A stretch of 64,000 nucleotides of DNA from Micrococcus sp. 2A (GCF_039519235.1 NZ_CP154351.1:2108001-2172000); one strand, 5' to 3'; positions 9,031-19,003 are shown, counted from the first letter of the stretch. Numbers and translations are program-made. Notes: generated by a model not told the origin, from the letters alone.

Positions 9031-9033
9031 GGC

Positions 9034-10698
9034 TCAGGCCTCCTCGGCGGGGTCGGTGACAGCGGGGTCGACGGGCGCGGGGTCCGTCACGGAGATGGGG
9101 GTGAGGCGCACGCGGGCGCCCGGGGGGAGCTGGGCTGCGGCGCCGAGGTCCTCGGGGGCGACGACGGCGATCACCGGATAGCCGCCCGTCACCGGGTGGT
9201 CGGCCAGGAACAGGACGGGCTGCCCCGAGGGCGGCACCTGCAGCGAGCCCGTGAACACGCCCTCGCTCGCGAGCTCGCCCTCGCGGGAGCGCACGAGCGG
9301 GGCGCCGTCCTCGGGGGCGGCCAGGCGCACGCCGATCCGGTTGGACTCGGCGGTGACGAGCCACTCCTGCGTGGTGAGGCGATCGATCGAGGCGGCGTCG
9401 AACCAGTCGTCGCGGGGGCCCAGCACGATGCGCAGCTCCGTGACGGAGCCGGCGGTCGGGGTGACGCGCACGGGCGGCTCGGGATCGCCCACGAGGGCGT
9501 GGCCCGGGTCCAGACGGCGGTCGACGCGGGTGCCCGCGGCCAGCGGCTTCGGGCCGATCCCGGACATCACGTCCGTGGCGCGACTGCCGAGCACGAGCGG
9601 CACGTCGATCCCGCCGCGCAGGCCCACATAGGTGCGCAGGCCCGCGGCCGGCTCCTCGAGGGTGAGGGTCTCGCCGTCCAGGAGGGCGAACGGGACGCCC
9701 ACGGGGGCGGGGCGCGTCGCGGGGCCGAGGTTGGCGGGCACGGCCGTGATGGCGCCGCGCGCCTCCGCGCCGGTCAGCGCGAGCACCTGCGTCCCGCGGG
9801 CCGTGAGGGTGAGCCCGCCCAGGAGCGTCTCGATGACGGCCTCGCCGGAGGTGTTGCCGACGATCCGGTTGGCCTGGCGTGCCGCCGTGCGGTCGGCGGC
9901 GCCGGACGGCGTGACGCCGAGATCGCCCCAGCCGTGGCGGGCGAGGTCCTGGATGAGCGACTGCATGCCGGGCTCCACCACTGTCAGGCCGGGGCGGTCG
10001 GCGGCGGGCGCCGCGTCGTCGGCCCGGGCCGGAGCGGGGGCGGGGGCCGCGGTGAGCGTGGCGAGCTCGCGGACGGCGCGGTAGCGCACACGGTCGCCGG
10101 GGCGGATCAGGGCCGGCTCGGCGCGCTCGAGGTCCCAGAGGACGGCGTCGGTGCGGCCGAGGAGCTGCCAGCCGCCGGGCGAGACGCGCGGGTACACGGC
10201 GGAGAACTCCCCGGCCACGGCCACGGAGCCGGCCGGCACCGCGGTCCGCGGGCTCGTGCGGCGGGGGACCTCGAACGGGGCGGGGTCCGCGGCGCAGTAG
10301 GTGAAGCCGGGGGCGAAGCCGCCGAAGGCGCCGAACCAGTCGGCGCTCGTGTGCGCCGCGATCACGGCGTCCACGCTCATCCCGGTGAGCTCGGCGACGT
10401 CGGCGAGGTCCTCGCCGTCGTAGAGGACGTCGACGGTGACGGTGCGTGCCTCATCGGCCACATGGTCGTCCGGGACGATGCCGACGACCTCCCGGGAGGC
10501 GTCCAGGGCCTCGCCGCGCGTGCGGAAGACGAGGAGGACGGTCTCGGCCGCGGCGATCGCCTCGCGCTGGCCCTGGAAGGGGTGAGCGGTGACGTGCGCA
10601 TGCAGGCGCATCACGTCGCCCAGGTTCGCGCACTCGAGCAGCAGCGCGGTGGGTCCTGCCCAGCGCAGGGTCGGCGCGCGGAACGCGGGGCGGCTCAC
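9034..10698 (-). CDS. pxpBC: 5-oxoprolinase subunits PxpB-PxpC (KipI-KipA) fused
   Basis: A 554-residue fusion. Residues about 8-220 are the KipI/PxpB domain (GFAPGFTYC and the [20 protein letters not shown] motif); after an Ala/Pro linker, residues about 240-545 are the KipA/PxpC domain ([20 protein letters not shown] at its start; [20 protein letters not shown]). Together with PxpA they open 5-oxoproline to glutamate with ATP. The GTG start at 10698 overlaps the pxpA stop codon (GTGA), which is why I do not take an upstream start. The same two domains in one chain form the carboxyltransferase part of urea carboxylase, relevant because a biotin carboxylase gene follows. Confidence 0.9.
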   Translation of the reverse strand: MSRPAFRAPTLRWAGPTALLLECANLGDVMRLHAHVTAHPFQGQREAIAAAETVLLVFRTRGEALDASREVVGIVPDDHVADEARTVTVDVLYDGEDLADVAELTGMSVDAVIAAHTSADWFGAFGGFAPGFTYCAADPAPFEVPRRTSPRTAVPAGSVAVAGEFSAVYPRVSPGGWQLLGRTDAVLWDLERAEPALIRPGDRVRYRAVRELATLTAAPAPAPARADDAAPAADRPGLTVVEPGMQSLIQDLARHGWGDLGVTPSGAADRTAARQANRIVGNTSGEAVIETLLGGLTLTARGTQVLALTGAEARGAITAVPANLGPATRPAPVGVPFALLDGETLTLEEPAAGLRTYVGLRGGIDVPLVLGSRATDVMSGIGPKPLAAGTRVDRRLDPGHALVGDPEPPVRVTPTAGSVTELRIVLGPRDDWFDAASIDRLTTQEWLVTAESNRIGVRLAAPEDGAPLVRSREGELASEGVFTGSLQVPPSGQPVLFLADHPVTGGYPVIAVVAPEDLGAAAQLPPGARVRLTPISVTDPAPVDPAVTDPAEEA

Positions 10699-11450
10699 GC
10701 GAAGGGCCGGATCTCGACGCCCGCGGACTCCAGGCCCGCCCGGACGGCGGCGGCCATCGCGACGGCGCCGGGGGTGTCCCCGTGGAGGCAGATGCTCTCC
10801 GCCTCGACGCGGACATCCGTGCCGTCCACGGCGCGGAGGACGCCGTCGGTGGCCAGGCGCACCATGCGCTCGGCCACCTCGGCCTCGTCGTGGAGGACTG
10901 CACCGGGCTCGCGGCGCGAGACGAGCGTGCCGTCGGGGGTGTAGCCGCGGTCCGCGAACGCCTCGGCGACGCCGCGCAGTCCGGCCTTCTCGGCCTTGTC
11001 CAGGGCGGTCGAGCCCGGCAGGAGCAGCAGCGGGAGGTCGCCGCCGAAGGCCTTGACGGCGTCGACGACGGCCTGGGCGTGCGCCTGGTGGTGGACGATC
11101 GTGTTGTAGAGGGCGCCGTGCGGCTTCACGTAGCGGATGGTGCCGCCGGCGGAGCGGGCCAGGGCCTCGAGGGCGCCCAGCTGGTAGAGCACGTCGTCGG
11201 CGAGCTCGGTGGGCGAGCAGTCCAGGAAGCGGCGGCCGAAGCCGGCGAGGTCGCGGTAGCCCACGTGGGCGCCGATCGTGATGCCGCCCGCGACGGCGTC
11301 GCGGCACGTCTGCGCGATGCCCGAGGGGTCGCCGGCGTGGAAGCCGCAGGCCACGTTCGCGGAGGAGACGCTCTGGAAGATGGCGGCGTCGTCGCCCATG
11401 GTCCAGTTGCCGAACGACTCGCCGACGTCGCTGTTCAGGTCGATGTGCAT
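10695..11450 (-). CDS. pxpA: 5-oxoprolinase subunit PxpA (LamB/YcsF family)
   Basis: A 251-residue LamB/YcsF protein, the normal size. [14 protein letters not shown] at the N-terminus, [12 protein letters not shown] and VKPHGALYN carry the conserved metal/substrate residues; [11 protein letters not shown] is the C-terminal signature. First gene of the four-gene operon, with GAGAGGAC upstream of its ATG and the 17-bp palindrome 57 bp before it. It acts in the cytosol with PxpB/C to convert 5-oxoproline, a damaged form of glutamine/glutamate, to glutamate. Confidence 0.92.
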   Translation of the reverse strand: MHIDLNSDVGESFGNWTMGDDAAIFQSVSSANVACGFHAGDPSGIAQTCRDAVAGGITIGAHVGYRDLAGFGRRFLDCSPTELADDVLYQLGALEALARSAGGTIRYVKPHGALYNTIVHHQAHAQAVVDAVKAFGGDLPLLLLPGSTALDKAEKAGLRGVAEAFADRGYTPDGTLVSRREPGAVLHDEAEVAERMVRLATDGVLRAVDGTDVRVEAESICLHGDTPGAVAMAAAVRAGLESAGVEIRPFA

Positions 11451-11506
11451 GGAAGGGTCCTCTCGCGCGGTGTCGCCTGGATCACTCCATGATGGACCAG
11501 CGGGGC

Positions 11507-11523
11507 GGATTGTTCAACAATCC
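11507..11523. promoter_or_regulatory. Perfect palindromic operator in front of the pxp operon
   Basis: GGATTGTT-C-AACAATCC, a perfect 17-bp palindrome 57 bp upstream of the pxpA start. It has the FadR-type GT-N3-AC core and is repeated (5116-5129) in front of the transporter gene at the other end of the locus. The likely ligand is the GntR protein encoded last in the operon. Confidence 0.75.
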
Positions 11524-11712
11524 CTCGGGGCGGGCGACGCCGTGGAGTGGAGACGCGCGCGGAGGTCGGTGCTCCCGACGCAGGGCCTCGTCCGTCTCCG
11601 GGTCCTTGGCCTGCGGGGCGCCGGACTCGTCCTCCCCCTCACCCATGGACCCGGTGTACGAGCGGCCGCGGAGGCCGGGGAAGCCCCGGCCGGCCTCAGC
11701 AGAGTCCGGCTC

Positions 11713-12231
11713 TCACCCCAGCTCCGGTCCTGCCGCGAGCCGGATCGGCCCGCGCGCGGCGCGCGGGTCCTCCACCCTCTTGCCCTTCTGCCGCACCTCC
11801 GCGACGCCGTCCGCGTGCAGCTCGGCGGCCACCTCGCGCGCGGCGTCCATCAGGTCACGCCAGTCCTCGCCTCCGGCCACGCGCGCTGCGTCGGAGGGAC
11901 AGATGGTCGTGCCCTGGCCACGGGCGCGCAGCAGGGTGCGCATCGCCGCGGCCAGCCTCGTCCGCGTCCCCTCCGGCGTGGGCTCCCACCACGGCTCGCC
12001 CCGCTCCCCCAGCGCCACCTTCGCGTCCTGCACGCGGGGGCGCGCCCTCGTCGGGTCCGTCGTCACGAGCCGACGCGCGGCCATGAGCCCCTTCACGAGC
12101 TCGGCCCCGAGGGCCTCGGGGATGTGCGGGTCCTGCGCTCGCCACGTCCGCCCGTCCACGACGATGTGGTGCCCGTCGGGGGTCCGTTCCGGCCCTGTTC
12201 GTCCGGGCACCGTGCGCGTCGGCCCGGTCAT
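11713..12231 (-). CDS. DUF3253 domain protein
   Basis: A 172-residue soluble protein. The C-terminal half has the DUF3253 signature: ICPSDAARVAGGEDWRDLM, then ELHADGVAEVRQKGKRVED and RGPIRL, a small winged-helix-like domain of unknown function. The N-terminal third (HHIVVDGRTWRAQDPHIPEAL) resembles the short region seen in other members. It is only 16 bp downstream of the VIT family gene on the same strand, so the two are probably cotranscribed, but nothing links their roles. Confidence 0.75.
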   Translation of the reverse strand: MTGPTRTVPGRTGPERTPDGHHIVVDGRTWRAQDPHIPEALGAELVKGLMAARRLVTTDPTRARPRVQDAKVALGERGEPWWEPTPEGTRTRLAAAMRTLLRARGQGTTICPSDAARVAGGEDWRDLMDAAREVAAELHADGVAEVRQKGKRVEDPRAARGPIRLAAGPELG

Positions 12232-12247
12232 GCCGCCACCACCCCGG

Positions 12248-12985
12248 TCACACCACGTTCGTGCCGAGCCACGCGCCCACGGCGAACGTGAGCGCGAGGG
12301 CGAGCGCGCCGCCGAGGACCACGCGCAGCATCGCGGGGATCGGCCGGGCGCCGCCGAGCCACGCGCCCACGGCGCCGGTCACGGCGAGCGCGAGCAGCGT
12401 CGTCGCGAAGGTGAGCGGCGCGCGGATGTCCACGGGCGCCAGGATGATGGTGAGGAACGGGAGCAGCGCACCCAGCAGGAACGCGATGAAGGAGGCGCCC
12501 GCCGCGGCCCACGGGCTGACGACGTCGTCCTCGCGCATCCCGAGCTCCATGCGCAGGTGCGCGGTGAGGGCGTCCTTCTCCGTGAGCTCGCGGGCCACGG
12601 ACTCCGCGGTCGGCCGGCTCAGCCCCTCGGCCTCGTAGAGCTCCACGAGCTCCTCGAACTCCCCCTCCGGGTCCGCCGCGAGCTCGCGGCGCTCCTTCTG
12701 GATCAGCGCCTTCTGCGAGTCCGAGGAGGAGGAGACGGACACGTACTCCCCGAGCGCCATGGACACCGCCCCGCCGACGACGGCGGCCGCGCCCGCGAGC
12801 ATGACGGGAGCCACCGCGGTGGTCGCCCCGGCCACGCCGACGACGGTCGCGGCGACGGAGACGATGCCGTCGTTCGCGCCGAGGACGCCCGCGCGCAGCC
12901 AGTTCAGTCGCTGCTGCAGGCCGTTCTGCGCGTGGGGCTCGGCGGCGTCGTGGGTGGCGGAGACGGAGGGGAGGTCGGTGCTCAT
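12248..12985 (-). CDS. VIT1/CCC1 family Fe/Mn transporter-like membrane protein
   Basis: 245 residues with about five membrane helices. The family pattern is clear: NWLRAGVLGANDGIVSVAAT in the first helix, GGAVSMALGEYVSVSSSSDS in the second, a cytosolic acidic helical insert (ERRELAADPEGEFEELVELY), and paired C-terminal helices. The start ATG at 12985 is chosen because the upstream extension in frame is arginine-rich and unlike the family. Members move iron or manganese out of the cytosol or into a compartment. Confidence 0.88.
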   Translation of the reverse strand: MSTDLPSVSATHDAAEPHAQNGLQQRLNWLRAGVLGANDGIVSVAATVVGVAGATTAVAPVMLAGAAAVVGGAVSMALGEYVSVSSSSDSQKALIQKERRELAADPEGEFEELVELYEAEGLSRPTAESVARELTEKDALTAHLRMELGMREDDVVSPWAAAGASFIAFLLGALLPFLTIILAPVDIRAPLTFATTLLALAVTGAVGAWLGGARPIPAMLRVVLGGALALALTFAVGAWLGTNVV

Positions 12986-13049
12986 GCGAGCATCCTCGTC
13001 CCGGATCGGGGCGCCCGCCACGCAGGGAAGGCGATCCTGACCCCGCCCC

Positions 13050-14180
13050 TCAGCGCAGCGGCGTGTGCTCCGGGTCCACGGCCTCGCCCTCGCGGACGGG
13101 CCCTGGCGCGGTGCCGTCGCCGAAGGGGCGGCCGCCCAGCTCCTCACGGCGGTGCGCGCTCATCCAGCCGTTCAGGTCCGGGCCCTTCGGCACGATCCCG
13201 GTGGGGTTCACGTCCCGGTGCACCTCGTAGTAGTGGTGCTTGATCTGGTCGAAGTCGATCGTGTCGCCGAAGCCGGGCGTCTGGAAGAGGTCACGCGCGT
13301 AGGCCCACAGCGCGGGCATCTCGGCGAGCTTCTGCCGGTTCGCCTTGAAGTGGCCGTGGTAGACGGGGTCGAAGCGGGCGAGCGTGGTGAACAGGCGCAC
13401 GTCCGCCTCGGTGATGGTCGCGCCCATGAGGAAGCGGCGCGTGGTGAGGCGCTCCTCGAGCCAGTCCATCGCGGTCCAGAGCCGGTCGTAGGCCTCGCCG
13501 TAGGACTCCTGCTCCCCCGCGAAGCCGCAGCGGTACACCCCGTTGTTGACCTCGGTGAACACGCGCTCGATGACCTCGAACATCTCGTCGCGCTCGGGCC
13601 CGGCGTCGGGGATCAGCTGCGGGGCGCCGTCGCGGTGGAACGCGGTCCACTCGGTGCTGAAGTCCAGGGTGATCTGCGGGTAGTCGTTGGTCACCACGCC
13701 GCCGGTGGGCACGTCCACGAGGGCGGGCACCGTGATGCCGCGCGGGTAGTCCGGGAAGCGCTCGACGTAGTTCTCCTGGAGCCAGTGCGTGCCGAGCACG
13801 GGGTCCGTGCCGCCCTCGTCGAGGTCGAACGTCCACGAGCGCTCGTCGTGGACGGGTCCCGGCAGGCCGAGCGAGATCGCGTCCTCGAGCCCCAGCAGGC
13901 GCCGGACGATGATGGCGCGGTTGGCCCACGGGCAGGCCCGCGCCGCCACGAGGCGGTAGCGGCCGGCCTCCACGGGCCAGGCTTCCGCACCCTCGGCGAG
14001 GCCGCCGCCCACGCGCCCCACCCGCGCGGGCCCCTCCGTGGGCAGCGCCCGGACGGCGCCCGGGTCGGCGACGATGCGGTCGCCGATGTAGTTCGTGTCG
14101 CGGTCGTAGCCGCCCTCCTCGATGTAGCCCTTCGGCGAGGCCGCGGCGTCCGATCCCTGTCCGGTCGAGTCCTTGTCCAT
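13050..14180 (-). CDS. Glutathionyl-hydroquinone reductase-like GST family protein
   Basis: A 376-residue Xi-class GST homologue. The active-site ACPWANRA (about residue 85) has the catalytic Cys; TDPVLGTHWLQENYVERFPD and VPALVD...VVTNDYPQI follow, with the C-terminal helical domain (TRRFLMGATITEADVRLFTT). The family reduces thiol-quinone adducts. Actinobacteria lack glutathione and use mycothiol, so the real thiol is probably mycothiol. The start codon is 12 bp from that of the divergent MBL gene and a TAGGGT hexamer lies 7 nt before it, so the mRNA is probably leaderless. Confidence 0.88.
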   Translation of the reverse strand: MDKDSTGQGSDAAASPKGYIEEGGYDRDTNYIGDRIVADPGAVRALPTEGPARVGRVGGGLAEGAEAWPVEAGRYRLVAARACPWANRAIIVRRLLGLEDAISLGLPGPVHDERSWTFDLDEGGTDPVLGTHWLQENYVERFPDYPRGITVPALVDVPTGGVVTNDYPQITLDFSTEWTAFHRDGAPQLIPDAGPERDEMFEVIERVFTEVNNGVYRCGFAGEQESYGEAYDRLWTAMDWLEERLTTRRFLMGATITEADVRLFTTLARFDPVYHGHFKANRQKLAEMPALWAYARDLFQTPGFGDTIDFDQIKHHYYEVHRDVNPTGIVPKGPDLNGWMSAHRREELGGRPFGDGTAPGPVREGEAVDPEHTPLR

Positions 14181-14193
14181 ACACTCGACCCTA
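14180..14193. promoter_or_regulatory. Face-to-face leaderless promoters of two divergent genes
   Basis: Plus strand: TACACT (14180-14185), 7 nt, then ATG at 14193. Minus strand: TAGGGT (14193-14188), 7 nt, then ATG at 14180. Each -10 hexamer takes in the first base of the other gene's start codon, so the arrangement is almost symmetric. Confidence 0.65.
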
Positions 14194-15035
14194 TGACCGA
14201 GGCCGTCGAAACTCCCGGGCTGACGCCCGCCCCCTCCGTGCGCTGCGTGACCGCGCACAACCCCTCTCCCATGACCCTCGCGGGCACCAACACGTACGTC
14301 GTGGGCGCGCCGGAGGCGAGCGCCGTCGTCGTGGTGGACCCGGGGCCGGAGGAGGGCGCGCACGAGCATCTCGACGCGGTCCTGGGGGCGGCCGGGGGAC
14401 GGCCGATCGGCCTGATCCTGGTGACGCACCGCCACACGGACCACACGGGCGGCACGGACGTGTTCCACGAGGCCACCGGCGCGCCCGTGCGCGCCGCGCT
14501 CCCGGAGCACTGCCGGGGCGGGGGCGAGCAGCTCCTCGACGGCGAGCGTCTCGCCGACGACGGCGGCGCCCTCGCCGGGGTGGAGATCCTCGCGTGGCAC
14601 ACGCCGGGGCACACCTCGGACTCGTGCTGCTTCGTGCTCCCGGGTGCGGGCGAGGCGGGTGCCGTGCTCACGGGCGACACGATCCTGGGCGCGGGCACCA
14701 CGATGCTCGACCACCCGGACGGCACCCTGGCCGACTACCTGGACAGCCTGCGCCGCCTCGAGGCCGCGGGCCCCCTGACGGTCCTGCCGGCGCACGGCCC
14801 CGTCCCCGCCCCGCTGGACGTCGTGGCGAGGGACTACCGCCACCATCGGGAGGGCCGCCTCGCGCAGATCGAGGCCGCGCTCGAGGAGCTGGAGGAGGAC
14901 GTGCTCGCCCGGATCACCCCCGAGGAGCTGACCCCGATGATCTACCCGGGCGTCGGGGGCACGGTCGGCCGCGTCGCCGAGCAGACCGTGGCCGCGCACC
15001 TGGAGTACCTGCGCCACCACGCCGTGGGGCGCTGA
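14193..15035 (+). CDS. MBL-fold metal-dependent hydrolase (LACTB2-like)
   Basis: 280 residues. The metal site is complete: THRHTDHTGG (HxHxDH, about residue 82), HTPGHTSDSCCF, the bridging Asp in LTGDTILG and a C-terminal His in VLPAHGPV. A C-terminal winged-helix-like tail (LEELEEDVLARITPEELTPM) as in LACTB2-type and related RNA/thioester hydrolases completes the family layout. The in-frame upstream extension is not used because ATG 14193 lies 7 nt behind a -10 element. Substrate unknown. Confidence 0.85.
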   Translation: MTEAVETPGLTPAPSVRCVTAHNPSPMTLAGTNTYVVGAPEASAVVVVDPGPEEGAHEHLDAVLGAAGGRPIGLILVTHRHTDHTGGTDVFHEATGAPVRAALPEHCRGGGEQLLDGERLADDGGALAGVEILAWHTPGHTSDSCCFVLPGAGEAGAVLTGDTILGAGTTMLDHPDGTLADYLDSLRRLEAAGPLTVLPAHGPVPAPLDVVARDYRHHREGRLAQIEAALEELEEDVLARITPEELTPMIYPGVGGTVGRVAEQTVAAHLEYLRHHAVGR

Positions 15036-15074
15036 ACCGCCCTGTCCCCCACCCCGCGAACCAAGGAGAGCCCC

Positions 15075-15647
15075 ATGACCATCCTCATCGGCTACAAGCC
15101 CAGCGACTCGGGCGACGCCGCCCTCGACAAGGCCCTCGACATCGCCCGCTCCACCCGTGAGCGCGTCGTCGTGGTCAACGCGGGCCCGGGCGGAGAGCAC
15201 CGCACCGACTCCCTCGTCACGGAGGCGCAGCAGCGGGGCGTGCAGGCCCGCCTCGACGCCTCGGGCGTGGACGCCGAGTTCCGCCAGTACGCGCGCGGCC
15301 GCTCCACGGTGCAGGAGATGAAGGACGTGGCGGCCGAGCTGGACGCCTCCCTCGTGGTGATCGGCCTGCGCCGCCGCGGCGGGTTCGGCCGCTTCGTGAT
15401 GGGCTCGGTCTCCGACGAGCTCCTCCAGCAGCTCGACCAGCCCGTGCTGTGCGTGAAGGCCTCGGCGGGCACCACGCCCGACGCCCCGAGCCACGTGGCC
15501 GAGACGGACCCGGACTTCCAGCGCAGCCTGCCCCGCTCCGAGCCCCTGCGCGAGCAGCACCCGTTCGCGCCGGACGCGCACGGGGAGGGCGCGGGTCAGG
15601 CCTTCTCGGAGGAGCCGCCGGCCTCGTCGGGGTCCAGCGTCCGCTGA
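15075..15647 (+). CDS. Universal stress protein (UspA family)
   Basis: 190 residues: one Usp domain (MTILIGYKPSDSGDAALDKA at the start; LDASLVVIGLRRRGGFGRFVMGSVS carrying the nucleotide-binding glycine motif, about residues 90-117) and an acidic, disordered tail of 60 residues. GGAGAG lies before the ATG. The last 52 bp run through the 3' end of the convergent mechanosensitive channel gene, so the two mRNAs are complementary there. Confidence 0.9.
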   Translation: MTILIGYKPSDSGDAALDKALDIARSTRERVVVVNAGPGGEHRTDSLVTEAQQRGVQARLDASGVDAEFRQYARGRSTVQEMKDVAAELDASLVVIGLRRRGGFGRFVMGSVSDELLQQLDQPVLCVKASAGTTPDAPSHVAETDPDFQRSLPRSEPLREQHPFAPDAHGEGAGQAFSEEPPASSGSSVR

Positions 15648-17122
15648 TCCGGGCGGGCGGCGTGGGCTCCGGCCTGGCCCCCGCCGTCCGCCTCGCGCTG
15701 CGCGTCGCGCTGGGCCCGGCGTTCGGCGAACGCGTCCTCGCCGGGCCCGGCCATCTCCGCATTGCGCTGCACCGCGGTGATCGATCCCGTGTACAGCGCC
15801 GAGTGCTCGTCCACGCGGGTGAGCGGCGCGGTGGTGGGCCGCACGGCGGGGATCCGCATCGTCTGGGCGGCCGGCTCCCGGCCGCGTCCCGGCGACGCGG
15901 GCGCCGGAGCGCTCCCGTGGGCTGCGCCGGGGGCGGCGTCCTGGGGGGCGGCGGGCTCGTGCGCGGCGAGCTGCGGGGCCGACTGCCCCTCCGCGTGCCG
16001 CTGCGTGAGGATGCCCTCCGGGTGCTCCTGACGCAGGAAGGCCACGAGGTCCTCGCGGACGAGGCAGCGCAGGTCCCACAGCTCGCCGGAGTTCTTGGCG
16101 GAGACCACCGCGCGGATCCGCACCATGCCGCCCACGGCGTCCGTGACCTGCATGGCGTTCTCCTTGCCGTCCCAGAGCTCGGTGGACTCGAGCAGGGCGG
16201 CGAGCCGCGCCCGCAGGTCCTCCATCGGCACGCGCCAGTCCACGTCCAGCTCGACGACGCCGGCCACCGCCGAGCCCACGCGCGTCCAGTTCTCGAAGGG
16301 CTCGGTGGTGAAGTGCGAGGACGGGTAGACCATCCGCCGACCGTCCCAGATCTTCACGACCACGTTGGAGAGCGTGATCTCCTCGACCGTGCCGAACACG
16401 CCGTCCATGGTCACCACGTCCCCCACACGGATGGAGTCGGTGAAGGCCAGCTGCACGCCCGCGAACACGTTGGTCAGCGTGGACTGCACGGCAAGGCCGG
16501 CGATCACGGAGATCAGGCCGGCGGAGGCCAGGAGGCCGGCGCCGAGCGAGCGGACCTCCGGGATGGAGATGAGCACTGCGGCGATCGCGATCACCACGAT
16601 CACGACACTGAGGATGCGCCGGATCAGCATGGTCTGCGTGCGGATGCGCCGCTCGCGGCGGTCGTTGACCCCGACCTCGCGGTAGCGCCAGAGGATGCGC
16701 TTCTCCACGAGGTCCACGATCCGCCACGCCGCCCACGCCAGCGCGGCCACGAGCACCACCATGAGCACGAACGCGGCGCCGCGGTACCAGGTCTCCGCGC
16801 GCGCCGTGACGCCGAGCGCCAGGCGGGCGGCGAGGGAGGCGCCGGCGAGGGAGAGCGGCAGGCTCAGCGGGGCCATCTGGCGGCGCAGCTCGGCGCGGCG
16901 GAGCATGAGCAGCCGCACCGCCTGGAACGCGAGCCACACCCCCACCCAGCCGAGCACGAACGCGATGGCCGCCGTGAACAGGGCGCCGCCGGTCACCCCG
17001 AGGGCCTCGGCCGCGGCGTCCGAGGTGCCCTGGACGCCGTCCTGCACCTCGTCGGGGACCTCGGCGGCGGCAGCCAGGCGCACGAGGCCGGGGAACAGGG
17101 CGGAGGAGGCGAGGCTGAGCAT
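15596..17122 (-). CDS. MscS family mechanosensitive ion channel
   Basis: 508 residues. An extra N-terminal pair of helices precedes the pore helix; the MscS signature is [18 protein letters not shown], then [12 protein letters not shown] and [20 protein letters not shown] (about residues 190-260), followed by the cytosolic beta/alpha-beta vestibule. The last 110 residues are Ala/Pro/Gln-rich and probably disordered. It opens under membrane tension to release solutes in osmotic downshock. The start at 17122 is chosen since the upstream in-frame part is not family-like. Divergent from hisD (133 bp). Confidence 0.88.
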   Translation of the reverse strand: MLSLASSALFPGLVRLAAAAEVPDEVQDGVQGTSDAAAEALGVTGGALFTAAIAFVLGWVGVWLAFQAVRLLMLRRAELRRQMAPLSLPLSLAGASLAARLALGVTARAETWYRGAAFVLMVVLVAALAWAAWRIVDLVEKRILWRYREVGVNDRRERRIRTQTMLIRRILSVVIVVIAIAAVLISIPEVRSLGAGLLASAGLISVIAGLAVQSTLTNVFAGVQLAFTDSIRVGDVVTMDGVFGTVEEITLSNVVVKIWDGRRMVYPSSHFTTEPFENWTRVGSAVAGVVELDVDWRVPMEDLRARLAALLESTELWDGKENAMQVTDAVGGMVRIRAVVSAKNSGELWDLRCLVREDLVAFLRQEHPEGILTQRHAEGQSAPQLAAHEPAAPQDAAPGAAHGSAPAPASPGRGREPAAQTMRIPAVRPTTAPLTRVDEHSALYTGSITAVQRNAEMAGPGEDAFAERRAQRDAQREADGGGQAGAHAARPDQRTLDPDEAGGSSEKA

Positions 17123-17255
17123 GGCGCCAGTCTGGCATCCGCGGCCGAACGCCGCCCGGATCGGAGCACAATGGAGCCTGACCGCCCGCCCGCCCCGTGG
17201 CCGAGCGCTCCCTCCGGAGCGGCGCCGCCCACCTGCACCCCCTTGGAGGATCCCC

Positions 17256-18572
17256 GTGCTCTCCGTGACCGATCTCCGCGCCGTGGACACCGCCACGGCG
17301 GACCTGTCCAGCATCATCCCCCGCGCGGACGTGGACGTGGCCTCGATGGTCCCCGCGATCACGCCGATCATCGACGAGGTCCGCGAGCGCGGTGCCGCCG
17401 CCCTGCTGGACCTGGCCGAGCGCTTCGACGGCGTCCGCCCGGCGTCCCTGCGCGTGCCCGTCGAGGCGCTCGCGGAGGCGCTCGCGACGCTGGACCCGCG
17501 GGTCCGCGCCGCGCTCGAGGAGTCGATCCGCCGCGCCCGTCTCGTCCACGCCGCGCAGGTGCCCGCCGGATCCAGGGTGGAGCTGGGCGAGGGCGCCGTC
17601 GTCGAGAACCGCTGGGTGCCCGTGGGCCGCGTGGGCCTCTACGTGCCCGGCGGGCGCGCGGTGTACCCCTCCTCCGTGGTGATGAACGTGGTGCCCGCGC
17701 AGGCGGCCGGTGTGGGCGCGCTCGCCGTGACCTCGCCCCCGCAGCGGGAGCACGGCGGCCTGCCCCACCCCACGGTGCTCGCGGCCTGCGCACTGCTGGG
17801 GGTGGACGAGGTCTACGCGGCCGGCGGCGCCCAGGCCGTGGCCATGCTCGCGCTCGGCGTCCGGGACGACGACGGCGGCTGGCTGTGCGCGCCCGTGGAC
17901 CTGGTGACCGGGCCGGGCAACGTGTACGTGGCCGCGGCGAAGCGCGCCCTGCAGGGGACGATCGGCGTGGACGCCGAGGCCGGGCCGAGCGAGATCGCGG
18001 TGATCGCGGACGGCACGGCGCGGGCGGACTGGGTGGCCGCTGACCTGATCAGCCAGTCCGAGCACGATCCGCTGGCCGCGTCCGTGCTCATCTCCGACTC
18101 CGAGGAGATCGTCCGGGACGTGCTGGCCGCCGTCGAGGCCCAGGTGCCCGGGTCGTTCCACGAGGAGCAGATCCGCACGGCGCTGACCGGCCCGCAGTCC
18201 GGGATCCTGCTGGTGCGGGACATGGACCAGGCCGTGGAGGTCTCCGACCGCTACGCCACCGAGCACCTCGAGATCCAGACGCGCGACCCCGACGCCGTCG
18301 CGGCCCGGGTGCGCAACGCCGGCGCCGTGTTCGTGGGGCCGCACTCCCCCGTGCCGCTCGGGGACTACTCCGCCGGGTCCAACCACGTGCTGCCCACCTC
18401 CGGCACCGCGCGGCACTCCTCCGGGCTGAACACCGTGACGTTCCTGCGCTCCCAGCAGGTGATCCGCTACACGGCCGAGGGGCTGGCCGGGGTGGCCGAG
18501 GGCATCGAGGCGCTCGCGGCCGACGAGGGCCTGCCCGCGCACGGCGCCGCCATCGCCCTGCGCTCCGAGTGA
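17256..18572 (+). CDS. hisD: Histidinol dehydrogenase
   Basis: 438 residues, full length for HisD, which oxidises histidinol to histidine in two NAD-dependent steps. GTG start at 17256 with GGAGGA 5 nt upstream. Conserved segments: [51 protein letters not shown] (zinc ligands Gln and His), TEHLEI, and [16 protein letters not shown] with the zinc Asp region. The other his genes are not in the window. The S4-protein gene follows 13 bp after the stop. Confidence 0.95.
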   Translation: MLSVTDLRAVDTATADLSSIIPRADVDVASMVPAITPIIDEVRERGAAALLDLAERFDGVRPASLRVPVEALAEALATLDPRVRAALEESIRRARLVHAAQVPAGSRVELGEGAVVENRWVPVGRVGLYVPGGRAVYPSSVVMNVVPAQAAGVGALAVTSPPQREHGGLPHPTVLAACALLGVDEVYAAGGAQAVAMLALGVRDDDGGWLCAPVDLVTGPGNVYVAAAKRALQGTIGVDAEAGPSEIAVIADGTARADWVAADLISQSEHDPLAASVLISDSEEIVRDVLAAVEAQVPGSFHEEQIRTALTGPQSGILLVRDMDQAVEVSDRYATEHLEIQTRDPDAVAARVRNAGAVFVGPHSPVPLGDYSAGSNHVLPTSGTARHSSGLNTVTFLRSQQVIRYTAEGLAGVAEGIEALAADEGLPAHGAAIALRSE

Positions 18573-18585
18573 GCGGGGCGGCGGA

Positions 18586-18981
18586 ATGAGCGGGCCTGCA
18601 GGCGGGGGGACCGTCCGGATCGACGCGTGGCTCTGGGCCGTGCGCCTCTACAAGACCCGCTCCGCCGCGACGGCGGCCGTGCGGGCCGGCCACGTCCGCG
18701 TGGACGGCGAGCCGGTGAAGGCGGCGGTGTCCGTCGTCGTCGGGAACCGGATCCGGGTGCGGCAGGACGGCCGCGAGCGGATCCTCGAGGTGACCGGCCT
18801 GATCTCCAAGCGCGTGGGCGCGCCGGTGGCGGTCAAGCAGTACGTGGACCACTCGCCGCCGCCCGTGCCGCGCGAGCTGCTGTCCGTCCCCTACCGCGAG
18901 CGCGGCGCGGGTCGGCCCACCAAGCGGGACCGCCGGCAGCTGGACGCGCTGCGCGGGCGGGACGGGGCCGGGCGGGGCTGA
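18586..18981 (+). CDS. S4-domain RNA-binding protein (Hsp15-like)
   Basis: A 131-residue basic protein with one S4 RNA-binding domain: RIDAWLWAVRLYKTRSAATA, VRAGHVRVDGEPVKAA, VGNRIRV. The length and the C-terminal basic region fit the Hsp15/HslR group, which binds stalled 50S-nascent-chain complexes. It follows hisD closely, probably by cotranscription rather than by shared role. Confidence 0.88.
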   Translation: MSGPAGGGTVRIDAWLWAVRLYKTRSAATAAVRAGHVRVDGEPVKAAVSVVVGNRIRVRQDGRERILEVTGLISKRVGAPVAVKQYVDHSPPPVPRELLSVPYRERGAGRPTKRDRRQLDALRGRDGAGRG

Positions 18982-19003
18982 CCGCGGGGGCCCGGGCGCT
19001 CCC

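Noticed and set aside
13050..18542. A 1830-codon open frame on the minus strand
   Set aside because: Only its first part in the sense of transcription-end (13050-14180) is a real gene. The rest is the antisense of the MBL, Usp and hisD genes and out of frame with MscS; long antisense frames are common at this GC content.
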